From contig JBJTCN010000028.1 of the NCBI GenBank assembly GCA_046091905.1, forward strand, positions 1-47,550: a stretch of DNA of 47,550 nt, given 5' to 3'. Numbering within the stretch: the stretch's first letter is position 1; every line of letters starts with the position of its first letter. The notes under the pieces were generated by a model, which made no database searches, was not told the origin of the DNA, and worked only from the letters and a program-made list of their open reading frames with translations. Shown here piece by piece: positions 1-7,614 of this stretch. Source of the DNA: ZLKRG08 sp046091905 (GTDB lineage: Bacteria; Actinomycetota; Actinomycetes; Nanopelagicales; Nanopelagicaceae). The position numbers and the translations under genes were made by a program.

Positions 1-648
1 GTTACGTAGTTCAGCTAGCCGACCGTAAGCACTCTCTAATCTGTTCCGGCTAGCATGAATTGCTTCTTGAGCGGCATCAAGTGATTGAGTTTGGATCTTG
101 TATAGACGACCAGCCTCTTCCATGACGCTATTTAGCCATTGGCGGTACTCCAAAACATCTCGGGATGCTTCGCCAATAATCAAATCACCTTCACGTTTTG
201 CGCTATTAACAATGGAAGAACCTTCACGCTTACGCTGTTCCAAAAGTTCTTCAGCGGTAATTTCAGCCTGCTCAATTGTCTCAGTTGCTTCGGTCTCCGC
301 AGCCTTAATATATTTACGGCCACGCGCTTCAGCGCCACTAAGAATAGATTGTGCTTTCTCTTGCGCTGCTTCTAAGGCATCTTTTGCTTGGCGCTGAGTT
401 TCATTGACCAGACGATCTGAAGCCGCTTGTGCCTTTGCTTCACGAACTTGCGCAGATTTGATCATAGTTAGCGCAGTTTCAGTTGCCAGAATTTCGAACT
501 CTTCTTTAGAGAGTGAACGAATATCGCGACGAGAACGTAGGTCAGCTAACTGTGATTCAAGTTCGCGAATCCGGTCAACTGATGACATCGATGGTTCGTT
601 CTCTTCTTTGTAACCAACCCAATTGAAGAAACCGCTCTTCTTAGCCAC
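1..648 (-). CDS. coiled-coil protein, DivIVA/FilP-like in style (3' end outside window)
   Basis: Open reading frame of 216 codons read from a GTG at 648 down to base 1 without a stop, so the C-terminus lies outside the window. An AAGGAG Shine-Dalgarno sits at 655-660, six bases before the GTG, which decides the start. The protein begins MAKKSGFFNWVGYKEENEPS and then becomes almost wholly charged helix, rich in Ala, Glu, Gln, Lys and Arg, with heptad-like spacing from about residue 25. No membrane segment, signal peptide or catalytic motif is seen. This composition resembles actinobacterial cytoskeletal or polar-growth coiled coils (DivIVA/Wag31, FilP, Scy), but I see no clear DivIVA N-terminal signature, so the role is inference only. 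The plus-strand ORFs over this region are mirror artefacts of the repetitive helix. Confidence 0.78.
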   Translation of the reverse strand, partial: MAKKSGFFNWVGYKEENEPSMSSVDRIRELESQLADLRSRRDIRSLSKEEFEILATETALTMIKSAQVREAKAQAASDRLVNETQRQAKDALEAAQEKAQSILSGAEARGRKYIKAAETEATETIEQAEITAEELLEQRKREGSSIVNSAKREGDLIIGEASRDVLEYRQWLNSVMEEAGRLYKIQTQSLDAAQEAIHASRNRLESAYGRLAELRN

Positions 649-698
649 TTGATGCTCCTTACGTCAGGTGGGCAACTTTAATAGATTGGCAGAGAAAC

Positions 699-735
699 TA
701 ATACCCCGCTACCGAGGAGCGATAGCGGGGTATTA
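699..735 (-). terminator. hairpin downstream of the minus-strand metY
   Basis: Perfect 13-bp inverted repeat: arms 699-711 and 723-735, GC-rich core CCCCGC/GCGGGG, 11-nt loop. It lies 15 nt past the stop of the metY gene at 750 and before the coiled-coil gene, so it probably ends the metY transcript. The sequence after the stem on the minus strand is only moderately T-rich, so termination strength is uncertain. Confidence 0.65.
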
Positions 736-749
736 ATACAGAGGGCGAA

Positions 750-2060
750 TTAGCCGCGTGCTGCTTTGAAGCCAGCCTCAAGATCGCTCTTGATATCTGC
801 AAGATTTTCAAGGCCCAGGCTTAGTCGGACCAATCCAGGTGTAACTCCAGCTGCTAATTGCTCTTCTGGTGATAATTGAGAATGTGTAGTAGTTGCTGGA
901 TGAATTACTAGTGAACGAACATCACCGATATTTGCAACATGGCTAAATAGTTTTAGTGATTCCACAAATTTCTTGCCAGCTGCAACGCCACCTTTTAATT
1001 CAAAGGAGAGCACTGCGCCAGAGCCTTTAGGTGAGTACTTCTTTGCTAGCGCATGCCACTTTGATGATGGCAAACTCGCATAGTTAACTTTCTCTACATC
1101 CGGATGCTTTTCTAACCATTCCGCAACCGCTTTCGTATTTTCAACATGTCGTTCAATACGAAGTGACAACGTCTCAAGACCTTGTGCCAAGAGCCAAGCG
1201 TTAAATGGTGAAACCGCAGCTCCGATATCTCGAAGCAGAGTTAAGCGAATCTTGAAAATATACGAGAGGTTTGCTCCGAATGCTGAACCTTCGCCAAGCG
1301 CAGCGGCGTAAACCAAGCCATGATAAGAAGGATCTGGTTCATTAAAGTTCTTAAATCTCTCAGGGTATTTCGCGTAATTAAATTTACCTGAGTCCACGAT
1401 TGCGCCTACAACGGCATTGCCGTGACCTGAAAGGAATTTAGTTGCCGAATGGATCACTACATCAGCGCCATGTTCAATTGGCTTTATTAAATATGGAGTG
1501 GCGACGGTGTTATCTACGATTAAAGGTAAACCATTTTCATGTGCCACTTTGGCGATTGCTTCAATATCTAGAATTTCATTCTTTGGATTTGCGATTGTTT
1601 CACCGAAGAAAGCTTTGGTATTTGGCTTAATCGCCCTTTTCCAAGATTCTGGATCATTTGCATCATCCACGAAGGTAACTTCTACGCCAAACTTAGGTAG
1701 CGTGTAATGAAATAAATTGTAGGTACCGCCATAAAGAGATGGCGAAGAAACAATGTGATCGCCAGCCTCCGCCAAATTTAAAATAGCGAATGTAGTCGCA
1801 GCAGAACCCGATGCAACTAAAAGAGCAGCAACGCCGCCTTCGAGTGCCGCGATTCTCTGTTCCACTGCATCTTGGGTTGGATTCATAATGCGGGTATAGA
1901 TATTGCCAAGTTCTGCTAATCCAAAAAGATTAGCGGCATGCTCGGTGTCTCGGAATTGATAAGCGGTAGTTTGAAATAATGGAAGTGCGCGAGCACCGGT
2001 AGTTGGATCTGGCTGTTGACCTGCATGAATCTGCAGAGTTTCGAATGAATAGTTAGACAT
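750..2060 (-). CDS. metY: O-acetylhomoserine aminocarboxypropyltransferase (sulfhydrylase), copy 1
   Basis: 436-aa Cys/Met-metabolism PLP enzyme, the usual length for MetY. It makes homocysteine from O-acetylhomoserine and sulfide in the cytoplasm. The N-terminus carries the family pattern ETLQIHAGQQPDPTTGAR, and the PLP lysine is K208 in SATKFLSGHG. The C-terminal segment HVANIGDVRSLVIHPATTTH is typical of the family. The ATG at 2060 is preceded by a GAGGAGC ribosome site. It is divergent from a second full-length copy at 2206-3516, sharing a 145-bp control region. Direct sulfide assimilation is family knowledge; which copy does which job cannot be told from sequence. It could also act on O-succinylhomoserine, though MetY-type length and motifs favour the acetyl ester. 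Confidence 0.95.
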   Translation of the reverse strand: MSNYSFETLQIHAGQQPDPTTGARALPLFQTTAYQFRDTEHAANLFGLAELGNIYTRIMNPTQDAVEQRIAALEGGVAALLVASGSAATTFAILNLAEAGDHIVSSPSLYGGTYNLFHYTLPKFGVEVTFVDDANDPESWKRAIKPNTKAFFGETIANPKNEILDIEAIAKVAHENGLPLIVDNTVATPYLIKPIEHGADVVIHSATKFLSGHGNAVVGAIVDSGKFNYAKYPERFKNFNEPDPSYHGLVYAAALGEGSAFGANLSYIFKIRLTLLRDIGAAVSPFNAWLLAQGLETLSLRIERHVENTKAVAEWLEKHPDVEKVNYASLPSSKWHALAKKYSPKGSGAVLSFELKGGVAAGKKFVESLKLFSHVANIGDVRSLVIHPATTTHSQLSPEEQLAAGVTPGLVRLSLGLENLADIKSDLEAGFKAARG

Positions 2061-2078
2061 GTAGCTCCTCGTATCTTC

Positions 2079-2106
2079 TGTCTAAATCGGAGCCAGAAAG
2101 TAACAA
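2079..2106 (-). promoter_or_regulatory. putative promoter of metY copy 1
   Basis: Read on the minus strand: TTGTTA (2106-2101), 16-nt spacer, TAGACA (2084-2079), which would give a leader of about 10-15 nt that includes the ribosome site. Inferred by eye from consensus similarity only. Confidence 0.4.
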
Positions 2107-2123
2107 TAATTACCAGAAAATTC

Positions 2124-2140
2124 TTACAAAGTATTTGTAA
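2124..2140. promoter_or_regulatory. palindromic operator candidate between divergent metY genes
   Basis: Perfect inverted repeat TTACAAA-GTA-TTTGTAA, 17 bp in all. Its centre (2132) is 72-74 bp from each start codon (2060 and 2206), so it is placed almost symmetrically between the two genes. It lies just upstream of both putative -35 boxes (2101-2106 minus, 2152-2157 plus). A dimeric repressor or activator controlling both copies is a reasonable inference; the protein is unknown and not encoded nearby. Confidence 0.45.
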
Positions 2141-2151
2141 TTGCGAAATGC

Positions 2152-2180
2152 TTGCACTTAGGGAATAGCAGGTCTAGTCT
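2152..2180 (+). promoter_or_regulatory. putative promoter of metY copy 2
   Basis: TTGCAC (2152-2157), 17-nt spacer, TAGTCT (2175-2180). A start near 2187 would leave about 19 nt of leader containing the AAAGG ribosome site. Called by eye. Confidence 0.4.
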
Positions 2181-2205
2181 GAAGAGAATTAGAAAGGCGT
2201 GCTTT

Positions 2206-3516
2206 ATGTCTGACGATTGGTCATTTAACACACAACAAATACATGCAGGTCAAGAACCAGATGGAAGCTTCGGGTCCATCAATTTACCAATCCACCAAAC
2301 AACAGCGTACCAATTTAAGAATTCAGAACAAGCTGCCAATTTATTTGCGTTGAAAGAATTTGGAAATTCATATACGCGAATGACCAACCCCACTCAAGCT
2401 ATTGTAGAAGAACGATTAGCAAAGCTTGAGGGCGGAATCGGATCATTATTAGTCTCTTCTGGAATGGCTGCGACAGCCATGGCATTAATGAATTTAGCCG
2501 AAGCAGGCGATCACATCGTTTCAAGTAGAAATATTTATGGTGGAATTTATAATCTATTACATTTCACCCTTCCTAAATGGGGTGTCCAGACCTCCTTTGT
2601 CGAGGATGCCAACAATTTAGATGCTTGGAAAAGCGCAGTAAGACCAAACACAAAAGCTTTTTTTGGAGAAGGAATCTCAAATCCGATTGCAGCTGCCCTT
2701 GATATTGAAGGAATAGCAAATATTGCCCATGACGCCGGCGTCCCTTGGATTGTAGACAACACAATCGCCACTCCATATGTAACTAAACCATTTGATTATG
2801 GAGCTGATGTGATTACTCACTCGGCAACAAAATTTCTATCTGGTCACGGTAGTGCAATTATTGGAGCGATTGTTGATTCAGGTAATTTTGACTATAGTAA
2901 AGACCCAGATAAATTCCCTGGGTTTAATCAACCTGATGCAAGTTATAACAATTTAATTTATGCACGTGATTTTGGTCTAAAATCATCGGTTGGAAATATG
3001 GCGTTCATTATCAAAGCACGAGTGCAATTACTGCGTGATTTTGGTTCTGCAGTATCGCCTTTCAATGCTTGGCTGCTTTCTCAAGGTATGGAAACACTGA
3101 GTATGCGAATGAAAGAGCACCTTTCGAATGCCCAAAAAATTGCCGAATGGTTATCTGGTCATCCCCAGGTTAATCAAGTTATGTATAACGGCTTGAAGAG
3201 TTCCGAATGGCACAAAAATCAACAGAAATATGCACCGAAAGGTGGTGGTGCAGTAATGTCATTCGAAATAAAAGGCGGCAAAGAAGCAGGCATAAAATTT
3301 GTAGAAAGTTTGCAGCTTTTCCGTCACGTAGCCAATATTGGAGATGTGCGTTCCTTAGTTATTCATCCTGCGTCTACAACACATTCACAACTCGGCGATG
3401 AAGGAATGAGGGCTGCTGGCATAAACCCAGGAATGATTCGGCTAAGTATTGGTATTGAAGACTTTGAGGACATCAAAAAAGATTTGGAATCAGGATTTCG
3501 CGCTGCCAAATCTTAA
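2206..3516 (+). CDS. metY: O-acetylhomoserine aminocarboxypropyltransferase (sulfhydrylase), copy 2
   Basis: Second MetY, also 436 aa when started at the ATG at 2206; an in-frame upstream extension to 2152 is possible but has no ribosome site, whereas AAAGG (2193-2197) precedes 2206. It begins MSDDWSFNTQQIHAGQEPDG and has the PLP lysine K209 in SATKFLSGHG and the C-terminal RHVANIGDVRSLVIHPAS. Overall collinear with copy 1 with no gaps obvious, yet clearly diverged (roughly two thirds identical by eye) and written with more A/T-ending codons. This suggests an old duplication or a separately acquired orthologue. It may differ in sulfur donor or in regulation. Its last 27 bases overlap the 3' end of the convergent nhaA-like gene. 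Confidence 0.94.
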   Translation: MSDDWSFNTQQIHAGQEPDGSFGSINLPIHQTTAYQFKNSEQAANLFALKEFGNSYTRMTNPTQAIVEERLAKLEGGIGSLLVSSGMAATAMALMNLAEAGDHIVSSRNIYGGIYNLLHFTLPKWGVQTSFVEDANNLDAWKSAVRPNTKAFFGEGISNPIAAALDIEGIANIAHDAGVPWIVDNTIATPYVTKPFDYGADVITHSATKFLSGHGSAIIGAIVDSGNFDYSKDPDKFPGFNQPDASYNNLIYARDFGLKSSVGNMAFIIKARVQLLRDFGSAVSPFNAWLLSQGMETLSMRMKEHLSNAQKIAEWLSGHPQVNQVMYNGLKSSEWHKNQQKYAPKGGGAVMSFEIKGGKEAGIKFVESLQLFRHVANIGDVRSLVIHPASTTHSQLGDEGMRAAGINPGMIRLSIGIEDFEDIKKDLESGFRAAKS

Positions 3517-4227
3517 CCATATGTATCCAAGAATTCCCGAAATTATTGAAGCTAAGTAAATTCCACTGTGCAAACTATGTAGCTCAGTTTCAGTAGCAGA
3601 AATATCAGCTATCACTATAGATACCGTCATGCCCATTCCACAGAGCAACCCCACGCCAATCATTTCGCGTTTTAATACTAACCAAGCAACCAGCGAGATG
3701 CCGATTACTTTACCCAAAATTCTAGCTATTAAATACGAGCTGACAGTGCCATCAAATTCAAAGTGAGTTGGGAAGTGTGAAATTATCACTACTGGAGTCA
3801 CCACAAAAAATGACCAAGGCGTTAAATACTTAATAACTAAATCTTTCTTTGGCAATAATGCCCCAATAATTGCGGCAAGAATTGTGGAAGAAGCGGTTGC
3901 AAGATTAAGTTTTCCGCTATAAAAAATTCCAATAGCAATTAATGATAAAAAGTCGTCAGCAACTGCCAGTGCTAAGACAAATAATCTTAGTTTTGGATCG
4001 ATACGCTTTCCTAAAAGTGCAATCACAGCTAGAGCCAAAGTGATATCTGTAGGCATCACCGCGCCCCAGGCACCTGAATTTGGTTGCAGCAATCGGAACA
4101 TTATGGCTGGCAGCACCATGCCGCCCAATGCGGCAAGCAAGGGAGCAACTAACTCTTTCTTATGTTCTAGTTCATTGCGTATCTCAGCGCCAATTAGTAA
4201 AAAGAAAGATGCAATCAGTATTTCCAT
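3490..4227 (-). CDS. miniature NhaA-family Na+/H+ antiporter (possibly degenerate)
   Basis: 245-aa membrane protein with clear NhaA signatures: FFLLIGAEIRNEL near the start, ALGGMVLPA, PTDITLALAVIALLGKR, then AVADDF with the paired aspartates D91-D92 that bind the cation in NhaA, and a C-terminal GLLCGMGMTVSIVIAD. NhaA proteins are usually 380-430 aa. Here the first helices (about 70 residues) are absent, and the stretch after the DD motif is about 45 residues shorter than in E. coli by remembered alignment. The reading frame is closed 18 nt upstream by a TAA (4246-4248) and there is no ribosome site before the ATG at 4227. The gene lies 29 nt past a tRNA-Leu and may be transcribed with it. 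It is either a working compact form or a recently truncated relic; the intact frame argues against long decay. Confidence 0.7.
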   Translation of the reverse strand: MEILIASFFLLIGAEIRNELEHKKELVAPLLAALGGMVLPAIMFRLLQPNSGAWGAVMPTDITLALAVIALLGKRIDPKLRLFVLALAVADDFLSLIAIGIFYSGKLNLATASSTILAAIIGALLPKKDLVIKYLTPWSFFVVTPVVIISHFPTHFEFDGTVSSYLIARILGKVIGISLVAWLVLKREMIGVGLLCGMGMTVSIVIADISATETELHSLHSGIYLASIISGILGYIWLRFGSAKS

Positions 4228-4256
4228 AAAGAAAATGTACTTGAATTAAATTGAAC

Positions 4257-4340
4257 TGGTGCGGGAGGTGGGACTTGAACCCACACGCCGTAAGGCACAG
4301 GTTCCTAAGACCTGCGTGTCTGCCGTTTCACCACTCCCGC
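4257..4340 (-). tRNA. tRNA-Leu(UAG)
   Basis: On the minus strand the 84-nt sequence folds as a class II tRNA: acceptor GCGGGAG paired with CTCCCGC, anticodon stem CAGGT/ACCTG around loop CTTAGGA (anticodon TAG), an extra-long variable arm typical of leucine, and T arm GTGGG-TTCAAGT-CCCAC. Discriminator A is followed by an encoded CCA at 4259-4257. Confidence 0.95.
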
Positions 4341-4347
4341 TGGAGTA

Positions 4348-4376
4348 TTGGAACTGGAGTAGGTTAGTAATAGATT
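4348..4376 (+). promoter_or_regulatory. putative xylA promoter
   Basis: TTGGAA (4348-4353), 17-nt spacer, TAGATT (4371-4376); predicted start about 30 nt before the xylA ATG. It overlaps the putative promoter of the divergent tRNA-Leu. Confidence 0.5.
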
Positions 4377-4388
4377 AGAGATATTCAA
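4361..4388 (-). promoter_or_regulatory. putative tRNA-Leu promoter
   Basis: Minus strand TTGAAT (4388-4383), 16-nt spacer, TAACCT (4366-4361), about 20 bp before the mature tRNA 5' end. It physically overlaps the xylA promoter on the other strand. Confidence 0.35.
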
Positions 4389-4412
4389 AATCGTCGCTTG
4401 AGAAGGTATGCA

Positions 4413-5567
4413 ATGTCTTATACGCCAACACCTGCAGATAAATTTACATTTGGTCTCTGGACCGTAGGCTGGCAAGCAAGAGACCCATTCGGAGATCCAA
4501 CTAGAGACGCGTTAGATCCAGTTCGAACTGTTAAAGAATTAGCAGCACGCGGTGCATATGGCGTTACTTTTCATGATGATGATTTGATTCCTTTTGGTTC
4601 TGATGAAACTAATCGCCGCCAACATATAGATAGATTTAAAAAAGCGCTTGATGAGACCGGAATGAAAGTTCCGATGGCAACTACAAATCTCTTCTCTCAT
4701 CCAGTTTTTAAAGATGGTGCACTTACCTCAAACGATAAAGATATTCGCAGATATGCAATTCGCAAGGTAATGAAAAATATTGATCTTGCAGTTGAGCTTG
4801 GTGCGAAGATTTATGTTTGCTGGGGCGGACGAGAAGGCGCCGAATCTGAAAGTTCTAAAGACGCTTTCGTTGCGCTAGAAAGATATCGCGAAGGCTTTAA
4901 TATTTTGGGTCAGTATGTACTAGATAATAAATATGACCTTAAATTTGCAATTGAACCAAAACCAAATGAACCTCGCGGCGATATTTTCTTGCCGACAATT
5001 GGTCACGCACTTGGCTTTATTTCGACTTTAAATAACCCAGAATTAGTTGGACTAAATCCAGAAGTTGGTCACGAACAGATGGCTAACTTGAACTTTGTCC
5101 ACGGCATCGCGCAAGCTCTGTGGCAGAAGAAGTTATTCCACATTGATTTAAATGGCCAGCGTGGCCCTAAGTACGATCAGGATTTCGTCTTTGGCCACGG
5201 AGACTTGAAAAACGCATTCTTCTTAGTAGATCTCTTAGAGCGTTACGGCTATGACGGTATGCGCCACTTCGATTACAAGCCAGTTCGTACTGAGAACGAC
5301 AATGGCGTGTGGGAGTCTGCAACTGCAAATATGAGGATGTATTTAATTTTGAAGGAGCGTGCAGCCGCCTTCCGCAAAGATCCACGCGTAATTGAGGCCA
5401 TGAAGAACTCAAACATTCCAGGACTCGAAGAGCCAACACTTAACGCTGGTGAAACTTGGCGCGACCTATCTAAGGAATCATTTGATGTTGAGGCTGCTGG
5501 AAAACGTGGCTACAACTACGAAGTGTTAGATCAATTAGCAATGGAACATTTGATGGGAGTTAATTAG
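4413..5567 (+). CDS. xylA: xylose isomerase
   Basis: 384-aa TIM-barrel isomerase that converts D-xylose to D-xylulose using two divalent metals. It is closely similar to the Streptomyces (class I, short) enzymes: FTFGLWTVGWQARDPFGD, GVTFHDDDLIPFG, AIEPKPNEPRGD, NPEVGHEQM and LFHIDLNGQRGPKYDQD hold the catalytic His and the metal-binding Glu/Asp residues. The start is the ATG at 4413 with GAAGG at 4402-4406; the longer frame from a TTG at 4398 would swallow that ribosome site. It faces the xylose-type ABC importer genes tail to tail with an 8-bp overlap, so uptake and first catabolic step are side by side. No xylulokinase is present in the window. Confidence 0.97.
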   Translation: MSYTPTPADKFTFGLWTVGWQARDPFGDPTRDALDPVRTVKELAARGAYGVTFHDDDLIPFGSDETNRRQHIDRFKKALDETGMKVPMATTNLFSHPVFKDGALTSNDKDIRRYAIRKVMKNIDLAVELGAKIYVCWGGREGAESESSKDAFVALERYREGFNILGQYVLDNKYDLKFAIEPKPNEPRGDIFLPTIGHALGFISTLNNPELVGLNPEVGHEQMANLNFVHGIAQALWQKKLFHIDLNGQRGPKYDQDFVFGHGDLKNAFFLVDLLERYGYDGMRHFDYKPVRTENDNGVWESATANMRMYLILKERAAAFRKDPRVIEAMKNSNIPGLEEPTLNAGETWRDLSKESFDVEAAGKRGYNYEVLDQLAMEHLMGVN

Positions 5568-6786
5568 AAGCTGCGCCTCTGCGAGAAATCGCATCAACGC
5601 CAGCGGAAATTAACAACACCGCACCGGTAACAATAAATTTAACACCGGCTGCATAACCAAGTAGTCCCATGCCGTTATCAATGACGGCAACTACTAGACC
5701 ACCAAGCACTGCATCGCGCATCTTTCCTTTGCCACCGAAAAGAGAAGTTCCACCAATCACTGCGGCGCCAACTGCGTAGAGCAGCGTTGAAGAGCCACCA
5801 GTGGTTGGTGAAATTGAATTCTGGCGGGATGCAAAGAGCATTCCCGCAATTGCAGCGAATGAAGAACAGATTACGAATGCACTGGTGCGAATGTTTTTAA
5901 CATTTATACCAGAACGTCGAGCGGCTTCGGCATTGCCACCAACTGCATAAATATGGCGACCATATGCGGTGCGACTCAATACAAATGTGCCTCCAACAAG
6001 TAGCACCAAAATTACTGGAACAATAAAAGGGGTGCCTTTTAAGCTAACTAAGTCTGGATTGTTTGAGCGTTCCAAATTAAGCGCATAAACCGCTCCCGCA
6101 CCAAGTGCTAATAAAGATCCAGTCTTAATAAACCAAAGTTTCTTAAGTTCAGATTTTAAGCCAGCCTTTCTACGCGAATTAATTCGAGCCAAGCCAACTA
6201 AAACATATAAAGCCGAAACACCTAGGAAAAGTATCCAAGAAAGTGTCGGCGTGAGATTATTGTTTTGAACCGCCAAAATAGTTGGATCTTCAATTCGGAT
6301 AGTTCCGCCCTCACCTGCAAGTAAAAGTAGAAGACCTTGGAACATTAAGAATGCCGCAAGCGTTACTACGAAAGATGGAATTCCAAGTCGAGAAACCATT
6401 GCACCAATTATGTAACCAAGAAATGCACCACAAATAATGCTGATTAATAGCGCCAGCCACCATGCATAACCATGGTTGGTGATCAGAATTACCAACACTG
6501 CGCCACATACACCAGATGCATATCCAGCCGAGAGGTCGATTTCGCCAAGCAGAAGTACAAAAACCAATCCCATTGCAATAACGGTTACGGATGCAGCTTG
6601 AGTTAACAAATTAGCGAAGTTTCCAGGAGTCAGGAAGACATCACTCATAATTCCAAAGACTATGCAGAGGGTAAATAGACCAAGCACGCCAGGCAGCGCA
6701 CCCATGTCGCCAGATTTAATGCGTGCTAAGTAATCATGCCAGGCGCTTTTTAAAGTGCCGGAATCTGCTACCACTTCGGTATTCAT
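5560..6786 (-). CDS. xylH: xylose/sugar ABC transporter permease
   Basis: About 408-aa integral membrane protein of the ribose/xylose permease family (BPD_transp_2), with roughly ten hydrophobic segments and the conserved GLVFVLLLGEIDLSAGY region and late GGTSLFGGKGKMRDAVLGG loop that contacts the ATPase. It is the membrane channel of the importer formed with the two genes upstream. I prefer the ATG at 6786, one base after the ATPase stop, over the TTG at 6795, because the GGGG ribosome site sits too close to the TTG. The charged stretch in the middle (NSRRKAGLKSELKKLW) is a long cytoplasmic loop, as seen in XylH-type permeases. Xylose specificity is inferred from the neighbouring xylA and from the XylF-like binding protein. 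Confidence 0.9.
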   Translation of the reverse strand: MNTEVVADSGTLKSAWHDYLARIKSGDMGALPGVLGLFTLCIVFGIMSDVFLTPGNFANLLTQAASVTVIAMGLVFVLLLGEIDLSAGYASGVCGAVLVILITNHGYAWWLALLISIICGAFLGYIIGAMVSRLGIPSFVVTLAAFLMFQGLLLLLAGEGGTIRIEDPTILAVQNNNLTPTLSWILFLGVSALYVLVGLARINSRRKAGLKSELKKLWFIKTGSLLALGAGAVYALNLERSNNPDLVSLKGTPFIVPVILVLLVGGTFVLSRTAYGRHIYAVGGNAEAARRSGINVKNIRTSAFVICSSFAAIAGMLFASRQNSISPTTGGSSTLLYAVGAAVIGGTSLFGGKGKMRDAVLGGLVVAVIDNGMGLLGYAAGVKFIVTGAVLLISAGVDAISRRGAASN

Positions 6787-6787
6787 A

Positions 6788-7534
6788 TTAAGCAACCCCT
6801 GCAGTCTTACCAGTAGTAATCAACTGAACTACTTGTGCATGTGTAACATCATTTTTCTTAACTTGCGCAGCCATATTGCCTAAGTAAAGCGCAGCAATGT
6901 TATCTGCGACTTGGAAAATGTCATTTAGATTGTGAGAAATTAGAATTACTGCTAAGCCATTATCTGCCAAACGACGAACTAAATTTAAGACTTGTTCAGT
7001 TTGTGCCACACCTAAAGCTGCAGTTGGCTCATCCAAAATTACGACCTTGCTATTCCAAAGCACGGCTCGGGCAATCGCCACAGTCTGTCGCTGACCACCA
7101 GAAAGCGAAGATACGGTTTGGCGGATTGATTTCACGGTGCGCACGCTCAAGCCATCCAAAGTCTTGCGCGCTAAAGCTTCCATCTCTTCTTCATAAAGAG
7201 TGATGCCCTTTTTCTTTTCGCGGCCTAGGAACATATTGTGAACAATGTCCAAGTTATCGCAGAGCGCTAGGTCTTGATAAACAATTTCTATGCCGAGTGC
7301 GGTTGCATCTCTTGGTCCGCCAACATGAACTTTATTGCCCTCATAGAAATAATCACCATTATCAATGTTGTAGATACCAGCAATGCACTTAATTAAAGTG
7401 GACTTACCTGCTCCGTTATCTCCAACAAGTGCAGTCACTTGGCCAGGGTAAGCATCGAAATCGATGCCTTTTAAAACCTGAACTGGACCGAAAGATTTCT
7501 CGATGCCGCGCAGCGAGAGGATTGGCTCTGTCAT
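6788..7534 (-). CDS. xylG: sugar ABC transporter ATP-binding protein (single domain)
   Basis: 248-aa ATPase with Walker A GDNGAGKST, signature LSGGQRQTVAIARAV, Walker B VVILDEPTAALG and switch HNLNDIF. In E. coli XylG/RbsA the two ATPase domains are fused in about 500 aa; here only one domain is encoded, so the transporter would use a homodimer, as is common in actinobacteria. AGGAAG lies five bases before the ATG at 7534. The gene follows the binding-protein gene after an 80-bp gap containing a strong stem-loop, and the permease starts one base after its stop. Confidence 0.92.
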   Translation of the reverse strand: MTEPILSLRGIEKSFGPVQVLKGIDFDAYPGQVTALVGDNGAGKSTLIKCIAGIYNIDNGDYFYEGNKVHVGGPRDATALGIEIVYQDLALCDNLDIVHNMFLGREKKKGITLYEEEMEALARKTLDGLSVRTVKSIRQTVSSLSGGQRQTVAIARAVLWNSKVVILDEPTAALGVAQTEQVLNLVRRLADNGLAVILISHNLNDIFQVADNIAALYLGNMAAQVKKNDVTHAQVVQLITTGKTAGVA

Positions 7535-7562
7535 TAATTCTTCCTATCGGGACCCTTTATAG

Positions 7563-7596
7563 AAGTTAGGCCCGAGATTACTCACGGGCCTAACTT
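7563..7596 (-). promoter_or_regulatory. intercistronic stem-loop between xylF and xylG
   Basis: Perfect 12-bp inverted repeat (7563-7574 with 7585-7596, core GGCCCG/CGGGCC) and a 10-nt loop, within the 80-bp gap between the binding-protein stop and the ATPase start. In the minus-strand mRNA no T-run follows it, so it looks less like a full terminator than a processing or partial-termination hairpin. The T-run lies on the plus-strand side, where no gene ends. Confidence 0.6.
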
Positions 7597-7614
7597 TTTA
7601 CTATTACTTACTTA

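Noticed and set aside
98..613. Three plus-strand reading frames rich in Ser and Ala
   Set aside because: They mirror the repetitive coiled-coil gene on the minus strand, lack ribosome sites and have no family-like sequence.
2061..2205. SAM riboswitch or McbR operator upstream of the metY genes
   Set aside because: No SAM riboswitch core or terminator hairpin is present, the leaders are too short, and the GTCTA fragments do not form the spaced McbR palindrome.
7563..7600. Plus-strand terminator (hairpin followed by TTTTT)
   Set aside because: It would fit as a plus-strand terminator, but no plus-strand gene ends nearby; interpreted instead as an intercistronic hairpin of the minus-strand operon.
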